A stretch of DNA of 64,000 nucleotides from positions 63,116,705 to 63,180,704 of the forward strand of contig CAXKWD010000007.1 in assembly GCA_964059195.1 (NCBI GenBank). The letters run 5' to 3'. Position 1 is the stretch's first letter. Every line of letters starts with the position of its first letter. This stretch comes from Ectobius pallidus (Eukaryota > Arthropoda > Insecta > Blattodea > Ectobiidae). The position numbers were made by a program, and so were the translations under genes. The notes under the pieces are model-generated. The model did not search any database. It was not told where the DNA came from and was given only the letters and a program-made list of their open reading frames with translations. Positions 22,051 to 34,055 of this stretch are shown piece by piece.

Positions 22051-23292
22051 GAACCCAAGAAGAAAGCGGGAAGTAAATGGACGGAAGAACGGAAATAGCA
22101 ACATCGCGAAAGAATGAAGAAGTTTTGGGAAGACAAGAAGAAGAGAACTGTTTCACGTGGTCCTAAGCTGGCCTAATCGAAAGGAAAATAATAATAATAA
22201 ACGAAGGACAAAATTTAAGTGTTTGATATTATTACTTTTATTATTATGTTTTCTATTATTACTGTCATGATTAGGCCTACTATAGTTTCAATGGATGCCT
22301 TTTAGGTAAGGAATAATGAATTCGCTTTGTCTGTAATGTTGAAAAAGTCCATTCTGAAGACAAAATAGGGGAAAATGCAACAAAGGAATGAAAATTTCCT
22401 AAAAAAATTACTAGTAGAGAATAAAATGCCGAAAAATGCAAAATAAAAGTAAGTTATTTTTGTCCATTTTGAGGCGAGACGAATTTACACCACTTTCTGC
22501 ATTGTCTGTGATGTCTCAGGAAAAAGATGAAATTTCATAAACTTCCGAGCTCTACTTATTTAGTTGTTTCATAATTTACATTAAATTGCCCTAACGGAAA
22601 TGCTTACTGTATATACCTGCTAGATTAACCCTCAGTCCTTAGTAGACTGTATTTAAAATATAATTGTAGAATGGAGATATATGTTCATGAAACATCAGAA
22701 TAAGTTATTGCTTCTATTGAACATTACATGAGAATAATTCTCAGAAAAATTATAGACCTAGAAACTACATTATCATCGCCATTGAATGTTTAGTGAGTCA
22801 CTTTAAACCTTCTCCAACTTTCCATAGTAAATGTTTTAGTTTCAGTTCTATACAACTATCCTATGTTATTAACAAAATGATTTTTTTCTTCCTGTCTCAA
22901 CCTGCACAATATAGATATTATAGGAAGAAGACGTATTGCGTTCGGTCTTTAAATTCGATGTAGGGTTCAAGTACGTTTGGCGTCGCCTTAATCCAAAAAT
23001 ACAATTTTCAGTAACATGTTGTGTATATTCGTCTGTGAACAACGTAACTCGGAAATGAACATTTATATTTTGTTTAAGTATCCTGCGGGGTTGTGACACG
23101 AAGCTTGGTGGCGACATTATCTTAATTTACCTTCTTTTTACATGAAGAAAATTTTGATTTGGGGATTTTCTAGGAAAGGGAGCAAAAGATTTTGTTTAAT
23201 TTTATACACATAAGCCTACTGCATATTCTAAAGCTAAAACTTTTGTTTCAAACATTTTTTCAATAAATTCTCTGAAGGGTAGTTATAAGCTA
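22051..23292. other. Intronic sequence, nothing recognised
   Basis: AT-rich; one TAGGCCTA at 22272. A minus-strand open frame at 23117-22869 has no family resemblance. Confidence 0.4.
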
Positions 23293-23958
23293 CGAGGCGT
23301 GTCACAAAGTAAGTTTCCCCAGGGCCGTTTACACAAACAAAACAAAATTTCATGGAAATATTTATTGTAACAGATACCAGCAAGTGTTCAGCTATTTTTT
23401 TTAACATATTCGCCACAGGAATTGAGACATTTGTCATACCGTGGGACCAACTTTTGAACTCTTGTGTCGTAGAAATCTGCCGCCGGGGTCCGCTTCTCTG
23501 TCATTTTCTGTCATTTGTTGAGATGTAGGAAAAGATGGAAATCACTGGGAGCGAGGTCAGGGCTGTAGGGTGAATGTTGAAACATCTCCTAGCCGAACTT
23601 TTGCAGGAGACTTGCAGGGAGGTGTTGAAGCCACCAACCTACAGCTTGGACCGCGCACCCAGGAATTTCCATCTTTTCTTACCCCTCAAGAAATGACAGT
23701 GAGTGACAGAGAATGGTAGAGATTGACAGAGAAACGGAGAAGCTTATCACACAATGGTTCAAATCCCAGGCGGCAGACTTCTATGGCACAAGTGTTCAAA
23801 AGTTGGTCCCACGGTATGACAAATGTCTCAATTCCTGTGGCGAATATTTTACAAAATAGCTGAACACTTGCTGCATCTGTTGCAATAAATATTTCCATGA
23901 AATTTTGTTTTGTTTGCGTAAACGGCCGTAGGAAAACTTACTTTATGGACGCGCCTCG
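23293..23958. mobile_element. Fold-back mariner derivative built from the 3' end
   Basis: Flanked by TA (23291-23292 and 23959-23960), with ends CGAGGCGTGTC on the left and, complemented, CGAGGCGCGTCC on the right. Arms of about 200 bp are inverted copies of each other. Both encode the mariner transposase C-terminus. The plus-strand right half has SQAADFYGTSVQKLVPRYDK and CLNSCGEYF before a stop. The minus-strand left half has HSPYSPDLAPSDFHLF, including the third catalytic Asp of the DD34D triad, followed by the same mirrored C-terminus. The 5' end of the gene is absent. A solo end of the same family lies at 52156-52300. Confidence 0.75.
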
Positions 23959-23960
23959 TA

Positions 23961-24693
23961 CATACCTCATTTATAAACTCAGGCTTAGGGATCTGTCAAA
24001 CTATCCACGTCATCCACAGATATTTTGGTTCCCATAATGCTTTCTTATGAGTAAATGACTGACCCACTGAGACTCAAAATTGGAGACACTATCTGAGAAC
24101 AACTATCTTAGAAAATATGTGTGGGGCGTGGAGTCTGAAAGAGTCCTTCGGTTGCATCTCGGGAATAATACTGCTTTGAATGAGACATTTTAATACTCAT
24201 TTTAGCAGCTTATTGTAAGTTGGAATATGCAGATAGAAGTCATGAGAGTGTTTCAGATATTTAATATTAATAATAGGCCTACTGTTTTCTGATATACAGG
24301 GCACGCCGCAGGGACGCAGCTAATCTGGTAATATTAACCGTTTGATAACAACAGCCGAAAGAATTAAATGAAGGTTATGCTTATGTTTTATTGCTTATAA
24401 GATAAAGTTATTAAGCCATCCCCTCGAAATGGTCATCCTGTGAGCTGGGAATAGTATTGCCAGTACAACACAACACAGTTTAGTTGAATTGGAAACGAAA
24501 CCCTTAAAAGCGAAATTTTGAATGGAAATAAAGCCGCTAAAAGGAAAATGTGATAACATAAACCGATTCTTTGATCATAATAAACAGCATTTTTTCAATT
24601 TATCAGTATTAATCCGTACGGGACTTCATAAAAGAGATAACATTATCCGACTGATAACATTATCAGCGATTACATTAAGCGGCGTTCATGGTT
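23961..24693. other. Intronic sequence
   Basis: Unrecognised sequence between the fold-back and a hAT remnant. It may include decayed parts of the hAT element, but no motif is clear. One TAGGCCTA lies at 24274. Confidence 0.35.
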
Positions 24694-24811
24694 AGTAGTA
24701 CGTATATGTGTGAGTGTGGATTTTCTACCATGAAATTGTTACAAACTAAGCAGAGGATCAAGTTGCCACAAAATTTACCACGGCTTGTTATTACTCAAAT
24801 AGATAACTGAA
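24694..24811 (+). pseudogene. hAT transposase C-terminal fragment (SCAND3/GTF2IRD2-like)
   Basis: Reads TYMCECGFSTMKLLQTKQRI then KLPQNLPRLVITQID and a stop. The family signature near the hAT dimerisation domain is Y-x-CE-x-x-FS-x-MK..K...R..L. Upstream coding sequence is not recognisable. The GGCCCGCG stretch near 24979 may be part of its downstream end. Confidence 0.5.
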
Positions 24812-25065
24812 TCTGTAGTAGGCCTAAACCAACACTTATCATTAAGTGCACGTGACTATCTTTGTATTACTGTACTTGAGTTTGTAAAATAGTTCTCTAA
24901 CTAGTTTGATGTATCATATTTCTTCCAATGTTCTAATGAATATAATAATTTAATGTTGAATATTAGTATATTATTTCGGCCCGCGAATTAATTTTGAAAG
25001 TACCAACTAGCCCTTCACCCGAATACTTGTTTTATTGAATTATTATTATTATTATTATTATTATT

Positions 25066-25605
25066 TACTTGAATCTACTAGTTTTATTCATAAAAATATA
25101 CAAGAATTTACAAGGAACTCACAATACCACACATACGAAACTAGATCATCTAATTCTATACATATATATCCACAAAGAACAGCTAAAAACCTCAAAAGTG
25201 TAATACATCAAGGTGTAATATTATATAATAAATTCAGTAGAGACATTTCTCATCTAAAGTACAATAGATTTTGAAAGGAAGTGACCAAAAACTTAATTGA
25301 ACACAAATACTTTTCTGTATCTGAAGCCATGTGTAGCTAATATTGTAGTTAAAAATAAATGCTTAAATATGTCAAAATTTCAAAGTGAGATGCAAATTAT
25401 ATACTTATTTATTTAGGGTAGAACTGTATATGTCTCCTTACCTGTATATTATGTTGTTTACTTATTATTGTTGTTTGTGTATATTATGTATGTGTATGGT
25501 CCTGATATAGGCCCTATAATGGGACTGTATTATATGTTTATTGACGAAGCCAAAAATTTGTAAAATTTATATGGTGAATAAATAAATAAATACAATACAA
25601 TACAG
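25066..25605 (+). pseudogene. 5'-truncated LINE C-terminus with 3' tail
   Basis: The frame contains YHTYETRSSNSIHIYPQRTA and VIHQGVILYNKFSRDISHLK, the conserved end of Jockey/CR1 ORF2 (H-x-Y-x-TR ... G...YN). It runs into a 3' UTR ending AATAAATAAATAAATACAATAC near 25605. An (ATT)n run at 25038-25064 sits at its left border. Confidence 0.6.
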
Positions 25606-26239
25606 TTGGACCACACTAATCTAGACTGTCATAGATGTGAATGACGTGACGGCTATATAGCTAGTTTTTCATACTTCTGGGCCAGCTATAAATACCAAAT
25701 TTTGCATGCTTATATCAGTTAAATGTGCCAATATTCCTGCCGAATTCTACGTTTCTAGCTGTCCTGTAAGTGTGCCAAAATTACACAATGTGAGAAAAAT
25801 ATACAAAATTTACTTAAAATAAAAAAAAAATCTAACTCTATCTATAGTAGGTAGCCGATGGAGATACGAAAAAAGGTCATAGGGCCAAACTTGTAGATCC
25901 CTCAAAATCTGTTGCTGCTGGTGCAATCGGGTTTTTTATACGACTTACCGTTTACCTACTATAACCCTCCAAAGAAGGTCTGCACAGACCTTAAAGTTGC
26001 GTCCGCTATTTTGTGTGTTTTCGAGGGTGTAATATTAAAAATTGGAACTTTTAAAAATATTTCCGTCGGTTACAGGCTATAAGCTATTTGTATGCCAATT
26101 TTTAAGTTCCTGGCTCATCTGGAAGTGGGCAAACAATTATATCAGTTAGTGAATTAGCCATGCGGCATAGTCTAATGATGACACAGACGGACGGACAGAT
26201 ATTTTTCTCGTCCACTGTGTAGTCTTAGAAAGTACCATC
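25606..26239. other. Intronic sequence
   Basis: No recognisable feature. CAGACGGACGGACAG near 26185 resembles text from other dispersed repeats, but there is no second copy here. Confidence 0.35.
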
Positions 26240-28045
26240 AAATTGTAAAATATCCTCACTCAGTTTGAGATACCTAAGAAGTTAGTTAGGCTGATCAAAA
26301 TGTGTCTAAATGAAACCGATAGCAGAGTCAGGGAAGGGAAACTTATATAGGATAGGTTTGCCATTAGAAGCGGCTTGAAGCAAGGAGATGCACTATCACC
26401 TGTACTTTTTAATTTCGCTTTACCATTAGGAAAGTTCAGGAAAACAAGGTAAGCCTAGAATTAAACGGCAGTCACCCGATTTTAGCTTATGTAGGTTACA
26501 CTTGTCAGCTGGGCGATGATATAATTACAATCGAAAGAAATGCAGAAAGTCTTTTTGATGCCTGCAAGAATGTTGGATTGGAAATTAATACAGAAATAAA
26601 ACTAAGTATATTATGGTGGGTGTACATCAGTTGAGCGCGAACTGATTAAAAATGCATCAATTGAGCGCGGAGTCAGTTTTCGGTGTACATCAATTGAGTG
26701 CGGTGGTTAATTTTGGAATGCATCAATTGAGCGCGATTATAAAGTAATTCTTCTATATACTGTTTCCTCTTTTTATATGTAGGATTGGCTCTTCAATTTC
26801 TTCCACCAAATGAAGTTGGTGATGCATATGTTGAAGATTTAATTAGCAACCAACCTGTTCATGAAAGTATCACAGCCTTTGCTGATTAATTGGTATCAAA
26901 TAGAACCAGATTCGTAATTTCCCCCTGAAATATGGGCTTCTGATACCGTTACATCTTCTGATAGAACCAACATTGCTTGTGAGGCGTTCCACAAAGCGTT
27001 CTCTCTAAATTTTAATAGTGCACACACACACACATACACATATGTATAGAAGAATTACTTGATAAATATCGACGTGGAAATATTAGTAGAATTTGTTTCC
27101 TAAAGAGAGGTGTCCTAGTATTATCCAAGAAAGTGACCTAAATAAATTATGACAAGTACCAATTAACGGTACGCAAGTATCCGAAATGGATACGATACAG
27201 CATTTTTAACCATACCTGTCAATGTACAGAAAGTCCTAAGTCTCTACAAAATGGGAAAGGAAATTGCTGTGGCTAGTGCAAAAGTGAGCGTTGCGCTCAA
27301 TTGATGCATTCAGTTTTGGTATCATTTTCTCTTGCGCGCAATTGATGAACTCCGTATTATAGTAATGAAATGTCAAAATAATGCGCTACAAAATATTACA
27401 ATAGCATGTAAATCGTTCGAACAAGTGGAGCAATTCCAATATCTGGGAGGAATAATTACAGATACAAATAATATTAAGGTAGAAGTTAAGTGTGGACTGA
27501 AATCAGGAAATGCTTGTTTTTATGCAGTTCAGAAACTCTTATCTTCTCGTCTTCTGCCCAGAAATCTAAAAATACAAATTTATAAGACAATTATCCTCCC
27601 GGTTATATTATATGGTCGCTTACTCTTCGGGAAGAACATAATCTGACAGTGTTAGAAAATGTTTCGGCCTAAGAGAGATGAAAAGGGGACTGGAGAAAAC
27701 TGCATAACGACGAGCTTCATAACCTGTACTCTTCACCGGATATAGTAAAGGTATATAAATAACGGAGGATGAAATGGACTGGACATGTTGCACGCTGGGG
27801 AAGGAAAGACATTTCGAAAGTATTGACTGGGAGACCCGGAGGGGGAAAAAAACACTTGGAGACCTAGACATAATTGGGAGGACAGTATTAGGATAGATTT
27901 AAGGGAAGTAGGATTTGAGACGGATGGTTGGATGGAGTTAGCACAGAATAGGGTTGAATGGCGGGCTCAGGTAAGCGCTGCAATGAACCTTAGATAATAT
28001 TCCTTTAGCTTGCTTAGGGATTGTATATTGGCGTTGAGTAAGCAA
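26240..28045 (+). pseudogene. RTE/CR1-like LINE RT, interrupted by a MULE
   Basis: Left part: LVRLIKMCLNETDSRVREGK, then IRSGLKQGDALSPVLFNFAL (RT motif B) and GLEINTEIKTKYI. Right part after the insertion: VMKCQNNALQNITIACKSFE and QVEQFQYLGGIITD, followed by the thumb and then RIDLREVGFETDGWMELAQN. It ends in a tail with GTTGAGTAAGCAAG. The RT active-site box is decayed (YVGYTCQLGDDI), and there are several stops. Shorter copies of the same 3' region lie at 43000-43335 and 31270-31560. Confidence 0.7.
26618..27354 (+). mobile_element. MULE-type DNA transposon fragment with 9-bp TSD
   Basis: Inserted in the LINE. The flanks TATTATGGT (26609-26617) and TATTATAGT (27355-27363) are a 9-bp duplication with one mismatch. 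The ends are inverted: GGGTGTACATCAGTTGAGCG on the left and, complemented, CGGAGTTCATCAATTGCGCG on the right. Further subterminal CATCAATTGAGCGCG copies occur. It encodes the tail of a MULE transposase: NQPVHESITAFADYLV-like text, then SSFPPEIWA, RTNIACEAFHKAFSLNFNS and a decayed ELLDKY. Removing it joins the LINE frame as KTKYI-VMKCQNN. The transposase catalytic core is missing. Confidence 0.75.
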
Positions 28046-28199
28046 GTATCTTGATAAATAAATTACTCTTGAAAGTGTATAGTTTCAAGTTAATGTATGC
28101 ACTACAGCTCATTTTACGTGTAACTGTGCCTCGGTATTTAATTATTTTTTAATAGAAAACAATATACTTTGATTTTTTCTTGCATTTAGACTTAAGCCA

Positions 28200-28800
28200 T
28201 TTGCCTGAAACCACTTTGCTGAGCTGCTGTTTGATTTTACATTGATTAAATTTAAAGTTGAATCCTTACGACTATAGAGTTGTGTCTTCTGCAAACAGTA
28301 CAGATTCACAATCGACGCTTATTGGAAGATCGTTTACCATGATAAAACAAGTTAAACCAAAACGGAGCTCTGGGCTTCAAATTCAACAAAGACTTGTTTG
28401 GAATAATTGCTATTAAGATATACACACTGTGTACGGTTTGATAAATAAGTCTTACAAAACCTAGCTCTTTTCCTATAACACCATAGTAGTAAAGTTTTGA
28501 AATTGTTGTTTAAGAGAAACGCAATCAAATTCTTCTGATAGATTGCATTGCAAAGGAGCTTTCGTTTTTATCAAAACCAAAAATTAGTGTTGAGATTATA
28601 TTTTTTATAACATCCCTTCTAAATCCCAATTGTTCCTTGGTAAGTAGATTATTAATTTCAAAATAATCCATATTGTTTTCATCACTGTTTCTAATATTCT
28701 AGAAAATACTGGAACAATGGATACAGAGAATAGATGGAAATAGGTCTGTAGCTCTTCAGCAAAGGAAATGCTGTTTTGGAAATCTTTAGAGATCGAGAAA
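28200..28800 (-). pseudogene. Degenerate LINE reverse transcriptase fragment
   Basis: On the minus strand SIVPVFSRILETVMK, then EEFDCVS and VNDLPISVDCESVLFAEDTT match, in order, RT motifs of CR1/Jockey type (PVFSKI...FDCVSH...LFADDTT). The active-site ADD is AED. Frames shift several times. Confidence 0.55.
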
Positions 28801-29117
28801 TGCACAGCTATTTAGACAGTAGTTAATACATTTTGTTAAAGGTTTAATTATGTATGGGATAACGCATTTGACAAGGCCATTCATAATTAATGTAATATTA
28901 TATCTTTGTGATTAGGATTCTTCAAACTAAGGTGCTTTGCAGATGACAAGTCCTATGTCCTTCAACTACATAGATACGCGGTCCAATCAGAGACGGCGAG
29001 ACGGAGGGAAGACTCTCATTGTTAGCGGCAGTCTTTTAGCCCGTACACGTGATTGGCGGTGAAGGAAAAGACTTCTCATTTGAAAAGTAATGTAGTAACT
29101 ATTCTGTATATATTATT

Positions 29118-29235
29118 TACTTACTTACTTACTCAACGGCAATAGACAATGGGAACCTTTCGCGTGCAGTTAAAAATTTGTCCACAAGAGCGCAGCAGGG
29201 TCTGAGGAGGTCCTGCCACCTCGTTCTGCCATATG
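29118..29235 (-). mobile_element. LINE 3' tail fragment
   Basis: On the minus strand the sequence ends CCATTGTCTATTGCCGTTGA followed by (GTAA)n. This matches the 3' terminus of the LINE copy at 43000-43335 (ATTGTCTATTGTCATTGAG, GTAAGTAAG). Only the terminal 3' region is present. Confidence 0.5.
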
Positions 29236-31269
29236 CTTATGCGTATCAATAGATGTGAATAATGTTGGCTTTCCTATAAAAACTGGCGATTAATAACGTT
29301 TAAGTTATATTCCAGAAATCAGATACCTATATTCTGCCTAGGAGAGTTTGAGATCGCCAGAAAAAGCATTGATTTGTTAAAAGAATTAAATAATTAATGT
29401 CTGTCTGAAGTAATAATTGGTTGTAATTATTAAGTCGAAAAGAACCCGTGGGGTGTGTCAGCAAAAACAGGCACAATAATTATTTTGCAGTGGCAGAGAC
29501 ATGTGTAGCTTAGTGACAAATAATTCAAAATATTTAAGTTATTCCTGTATATCGCGGTGGCATTTTTATTTGTTAAATGGTGAAGAAATAATTCAAATTT
29601 TATGAAACGTATTTAAAGCTTGTAGTACAGTACATCACAAAGAAAACATCCCATCTTCTTTAGATTTATAACCATAGGCGTAAATATGTAAAAATCATTT
29701 GTAAAAAGTAATTTAGGTTCATGGTTGTTTGCTTTCACAATATTCTGTATGTATTTCAGCTTACGGTTATGAATTTACTGTGTGGTAGACAGATGCTAGT
29801 ATTTGATTAATATAACACAGTAGTTATAAAAAGTAAAGAATTGGATATAAATGTGTAAATATTTTGTTCCTATTATCATTAATAATTTATAAATAAATTT
29901 AGGTTACGTTTGCTTGCTTCTAAATAATATCCTTTAGAGGCTTACGAATAAGACATGCTCCAGGATTATAGCTGTCATTAAGTTTTTGTGTGGGAAACAA
30001 ATACGAATTATAGTATTTGAATAGTGTATCATATTAGTAATAGAATGTTCTTTTCATGAAGTCAACGTAATTAGAAAGAAGCTGGAATGTCAAAATAAGG
30101 TAATAAGGGAATGGTTTTCTTGTGATTATTACTATAGGCCTAAATGCGTAATATTTTTAACGTCAACGCCCATCCATAATATAGGTTCATACTTTTTGTT
30201 TTAGAATTATATTACATAAGTTTCAGAATTATGGCTCGCAGGGAATTGTTATTCATCGTACTGGGTTCTCATATGCTAATAATTCAAAATACTATGTTCT
30301 CTGCGATTCGAGTTAAAATATCTACGTGCATCGGTAATTCCAGTTTTAATATAGTGTTTTAATATCATTAATGTGCATTATAAAAGTGAGTTGTATATAA
30401 TAACAGTGTAGTTGATTTTTTTATTTTTTTGTATTTAGAGGGGAAAAATAGCCAGTGCAAATTGCCAGTATAGAAAGGAAAAATATGCTTTGACGTCTTC
30501 TTTATAATAATTTTTTTTTAATCTTCAATTTACAAGAACCACCAATGCCTGTAAGAATAATTTAGTTTTGCAAGTGTTTCAATTTTACGGTTTGTTTTAA
30601 TGTTTGCAATGAAAAAACTTACAAATTCCGTTTAAACAAAATATTCATAATTTTATTATACAAATTATAATAAATGTGAAACAGAAATATGTGAATTTTT
30701 GTTATGAAGTTAATAAATTAAGTAAGTTGTATTTATAAAATATACCTTCTTAAGAAGTAATTTTGTATCATAGTTTGAAAGAGAATAAGTGGTTGAGTTT
30801 CCTGCTGGACGAACTTTCTGTTTAATGCAACAGAACATAAGTAAATCTTGTCCATTTCATGAAGATATTGGAAACATGACCTTCTGTTGTAGATCATGAG
30901 AATACTACTTCTTGTTAAGTTTTATTCTTTGTAAAAATGATTAAGATAATGAGTCAATTCTGAGGATCTGAAAGTGTTGAGCGAGGAGATTTGAAGGAAC
31001 TCATAGACTATTAACTATTAGCATCCGTTTAATCTTCTTTATATTTTATAACCATATATTTCGTAAAGCATATGTGTACCCCTCTGTTTTACACAGAGGA
31101 TCGCCACAACATGTTTTCTGGCATTCTGACTGAAGTTTAAATAGTTTGTTCCATTATGTTCAATGGACAGCAGACGACATGCTTGGACCTCTTTTGACCC
31201 TGCTGCCACCTATCGGGAGTCGCTGACAGAAAGGTTCCCATTCCTAAGCCAAGCTGAAGAAATATTATC
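29236..31269. other. Long unique-looking AT-rich stretch
   Basis: Two kilobases with no open frame, no recognisable repeat and only simple poly(T/A) runs. One TAGGCCTA lies at 30135. Near 31170-31245 is a diverged inverted match to 29140-29220 (GGGAACCTTTC, GCAGCAGGGTC), perhaps parts of one older LINE end. I see no exon. Confidence 0.4.
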
Positions 31270-31560
31270 TATTTGACTTAACACGGAGGTTCATTTCCGC
31301 GCTTACCTGTGCCCGCCATTCAACCCTACTATGTGCTAACTCCATCCAACCATCTCTCGCAAATCCTACTTCCCTTAAATCTATCCTAATATTCTCCCAC
31401 CTGCGTCTAGGTCTTCCACGTGGTCTTTTCCCTTCGCGTCTCCCAGTGAATATTTTTTAGATAATTATGTATTTCCTCCCCCATGCGTGCAACATGTCCA
31501 GCCCATTTCATCTTCCGTGAATTAATTACCCTTACTATTGCCGGTGACGAGTACAGTTTA
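31270..31560 (-). pseudogene. LINE 3' fragment (same family as 26240-28045)
   Basis: On the minus strand KWAGHVARMGEEIHNYLKN, then WETRREKTTWKT and a decayed DRFKGS.ICERWLDG match the C-terminal end of the RTE/CR1-like element seen at 26240 and 43000. Several stops; truncated at both ends. Confidence 0.65.
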
Positions 31561-32409
31561 TAGAGCTCGATGAATGTAGGAAATGAACTACACTGTAGTC
31601 CTGTAAAACTTTTATGGCCAAGTGCATCAACACTGATTAAGATTTGGTTAAACAGTGTTTAACAGTAAACACGTTTAAGATTTTAAACATGATTAAAAAG
31701 GAATGTGGTGCACCATTCCTAATTTCTGTTTACGGAGCCGTGTTTAGCTGACGGCTTGTTTAAACACAGAGCATAAAATCGGAAAGCGAGCGCAGTATAA
31801 TGAACGCGTTCTTTTGTTGACGAAGCCATTACATAGAGGAAGAAGAAGAAGTTAACAACAAGAAGACACCATGGAGGAGCGAGGATATGCTCTGCTCTTC
31901 CTGTGATGTAGGCAAGCATATTATGTATCGGCGAGTCAGTGAGACTATAGCATTACTTACATCATGTATGATTCGAGCTGCAGTTCTGAGCATATTTCCA
32001 ATGTCCCCTACAACAATATTGAATGATCAGGTAGCATAATACCTCAATACAGTTAGTAGTCGATTCATATCAGAAACAGGATGATTTATTTCTGTTGGGA
32101 ATTGCAGTACCTGTGAAACTATTTGTTTAGACAGGCGAAATCTCTCCACGAATTTCCTAACGGAAAGTTCGCTGCACTATTAAATTTCTACGCTAATTTT
32201 CATTCCGTTCAAGATATTCCAGATATAATAACTCTCTTCAAAGTCATCATCTGCACCTTGTGTTTTCTTTGGCTTTTATAATATTATAAACACTTGAATT
32301 TCAAAAATACACTGCCATAGCCTTGTTTTTCTTTTGTTTTGCTTTCTTATATTTTAAAAACATATATACACTGTACCGTTTAACATGTTAAGACTTCACT
32401 GCCACTACG

Positions 32410-32441
<32 letters not shown>

Positions 32442-32625
32442 CTTTCAGAATTTTTTTAAAACTGTAATACAGTGTTCCGTATAAGACTTTATAGAATTCG
32501 CTGCTACGGCTTTGTGTCTCTGTATTTTTTTCCTTTTGTAATATTTTAAAAACGTAAATACAGTTTACCGTATAATATTTTAAAAATTCACGTCCACTGT
32601 CTTTATATAATATAATAAACTGTCA
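31561..32625. other. Intronic sequence; TTTAAAC-rich patch and (TA)n
   Basis: At 31640-31765 repeated TTTAAAC/GTTTAA words flank GGAATGTGGTGCACCATTCC, an imperfect palindrome. This could be the end of a small DNA transposon, but no partner end was found. A (TA)n microsatellite lies at 32411-32440. Confidence 0.35.
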
Positions 32626-33622
32626 TAATGATTCAGATTGCAGTCTATTGAATAAAACTTCATGAATTCTCTGTCAATACCATAAAAAATTATTCACCAA
32701 GAATTATACAGGACTGTAATAACTGTAATATCCTTTTATTATATTATATTATTATTTTATTATTATATTATTATATTATATAAAGACAGTGGATATTACA
32801 CACACACAGGGTAGTTTTACTTGTAAAATAAAAATAAAAAATGAATGTCACAATAGAAGAGAAACATCAGTACGACACAAAATCAAGAAAGAACTTATAC
32901 ACAATAGGGCACAACAAAAAAGCATCGGAAAGGGATCCATATGTAATAGGGGTAAAATTTTATAAAAAACTATCAGACAGTATAAAACAGTGTACCGCGA
33001 CAAAATTCGCCAATAAAATAAAATAATACCTATGCCAAAAAGCACTCTACAGGATAGAAGAACTATGAAAAGCAAGAATAATTCAGATTGTAAGTTTCGG
33101 ACATGTCCAACATCAATAATATGTATTTGATACCTGGACGAAATAAAATTAAAACAATTATTATTGTTATTAATGTTTGTTATTATTACTATTACTATTA
33201 TTATTACTGTTACTATTATTATTACTATTAATTTTAATATTACTATTATTACTATGATTATTGACAGTGAATTCTTAAAATTTCATACAGTACCGGTACA
33301 CTAATTAAACTTAAAAAATATTAGGATAAAAAAATAATCTGTCGCGACCGGGGATTGAACCTGGGACCTCCTGCACCACAGATCAGTACTATAACCACTC
33401 AGCCACGAACGATGTAAGGAACATCGCTTGAATGTTGGCCATGTGAAGCGGTCAGGCTTCTCTTGTGTCGCGCTTCGAAAGTTAAAATTGTCTTTTTAGG
33501 TCTATGAGATGTGTTTATATAATATTTATTGTACTGTTCAGTTCGGAAAAATGGTATTATGATACTAATAAGATTAATATCGAGACCTAATTCGTCTGAA
33601 AAGAGAAATATGAGAAGAAGAG
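32626..33622 (-). repeat. Dispersed repeat family Z, copy 2 (split)
   Basis: The left segment 32626-32712 and right segment 33263-33622 together match 12685-13155. The minus-strand tRNA-like module (TCGTTCGTGGCTGAGTGG, then ACCTGGGACC-type sequence and a B-box-like GTTCAATCCCCGG) is at about 33415-33345. The segments are separated by a LINE tail with microsatellites. Confidence 0.65.
32841..33255 (+). mobile_element. LINE C-terminal fragment with (ATT)n tail
   Basis: Reads EEKHQYDTKSRKNLYTIGHN and then DPYVIGVKFYKKLSDSIKQ, the conserved end of CR1/Jockey-type ORF2 (HxYxTR..NLY...GxKxYxKLPxxIK). A second frame continues YLCQKALYRIEEL. A short UTR and a long (TTA)n/(ATT)n stretch follow. Inserted into repeat Z copy 2. 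Confidence 0.55.
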
Positions 33623-33827
33623 AGTCTCATCTATTGTTTCCAAGTCGACCCCGCCATTTCAGCAAACTGCTAATCATTGTTTAGCCTCAGTAACCGCCCG
33701 ATTTTGACTGTTTAAGTTTAATCAACGGTAATCGGCGATTTCGACACTAATCGAGGTTGATGCTCCATAACTTTCCCTAATCATAGGTTAGGAAGAAATT
33801 ATAAACGCTGATTACACTAAACGCACG

Positions 33828-33925
33828 TGAAAGAAAATTACCTAAAAAGGTGCCAATATTGTGTGGATGCAAGATCTCTTGTCTGGGTAATCTTGTGATA
33901 TTGTCTTAAGTTATTAACCTTTTGT
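33828..33925 (+). repeat. Fragment of the 6703-8258 fold-back family
   Basis: GTGAAAGAAAATTACCTAAA and AAGGTGCCAATATTGTGTGG match the right arm at about 8010-8050, and TCTTGTGATATTGTCTTAAG matches the inner arm. Internal parts are deleted. Confidence 0.6.
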
Positions 33926-33992
33926 CATTTATTGGCTTCATTTATGAAATCTGACATGGCCAATTGTAAATTTTACTTAAAGGCTTAAATAA

Positions 33993-34026
<34 letters not shown>

Positions 34027-34055
34027 GTATTACTATTATTATTATTATTATTATT
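33993..34055. repeat. (ATT)n microsatellite
   Basis: Trinucleotide run of about 60 bp with a short GTATTACT interruption. Confidence 0.9.

Noticed and set aside
25038..25064. CRISPR-like or regulatory meaning for the (ATT)n runs
   Set aside because: They are plain trinucleotide microsatellites, several of them LINE tails; there are no spacers or regular direct repeats, and no CRISPR array exists in the window.
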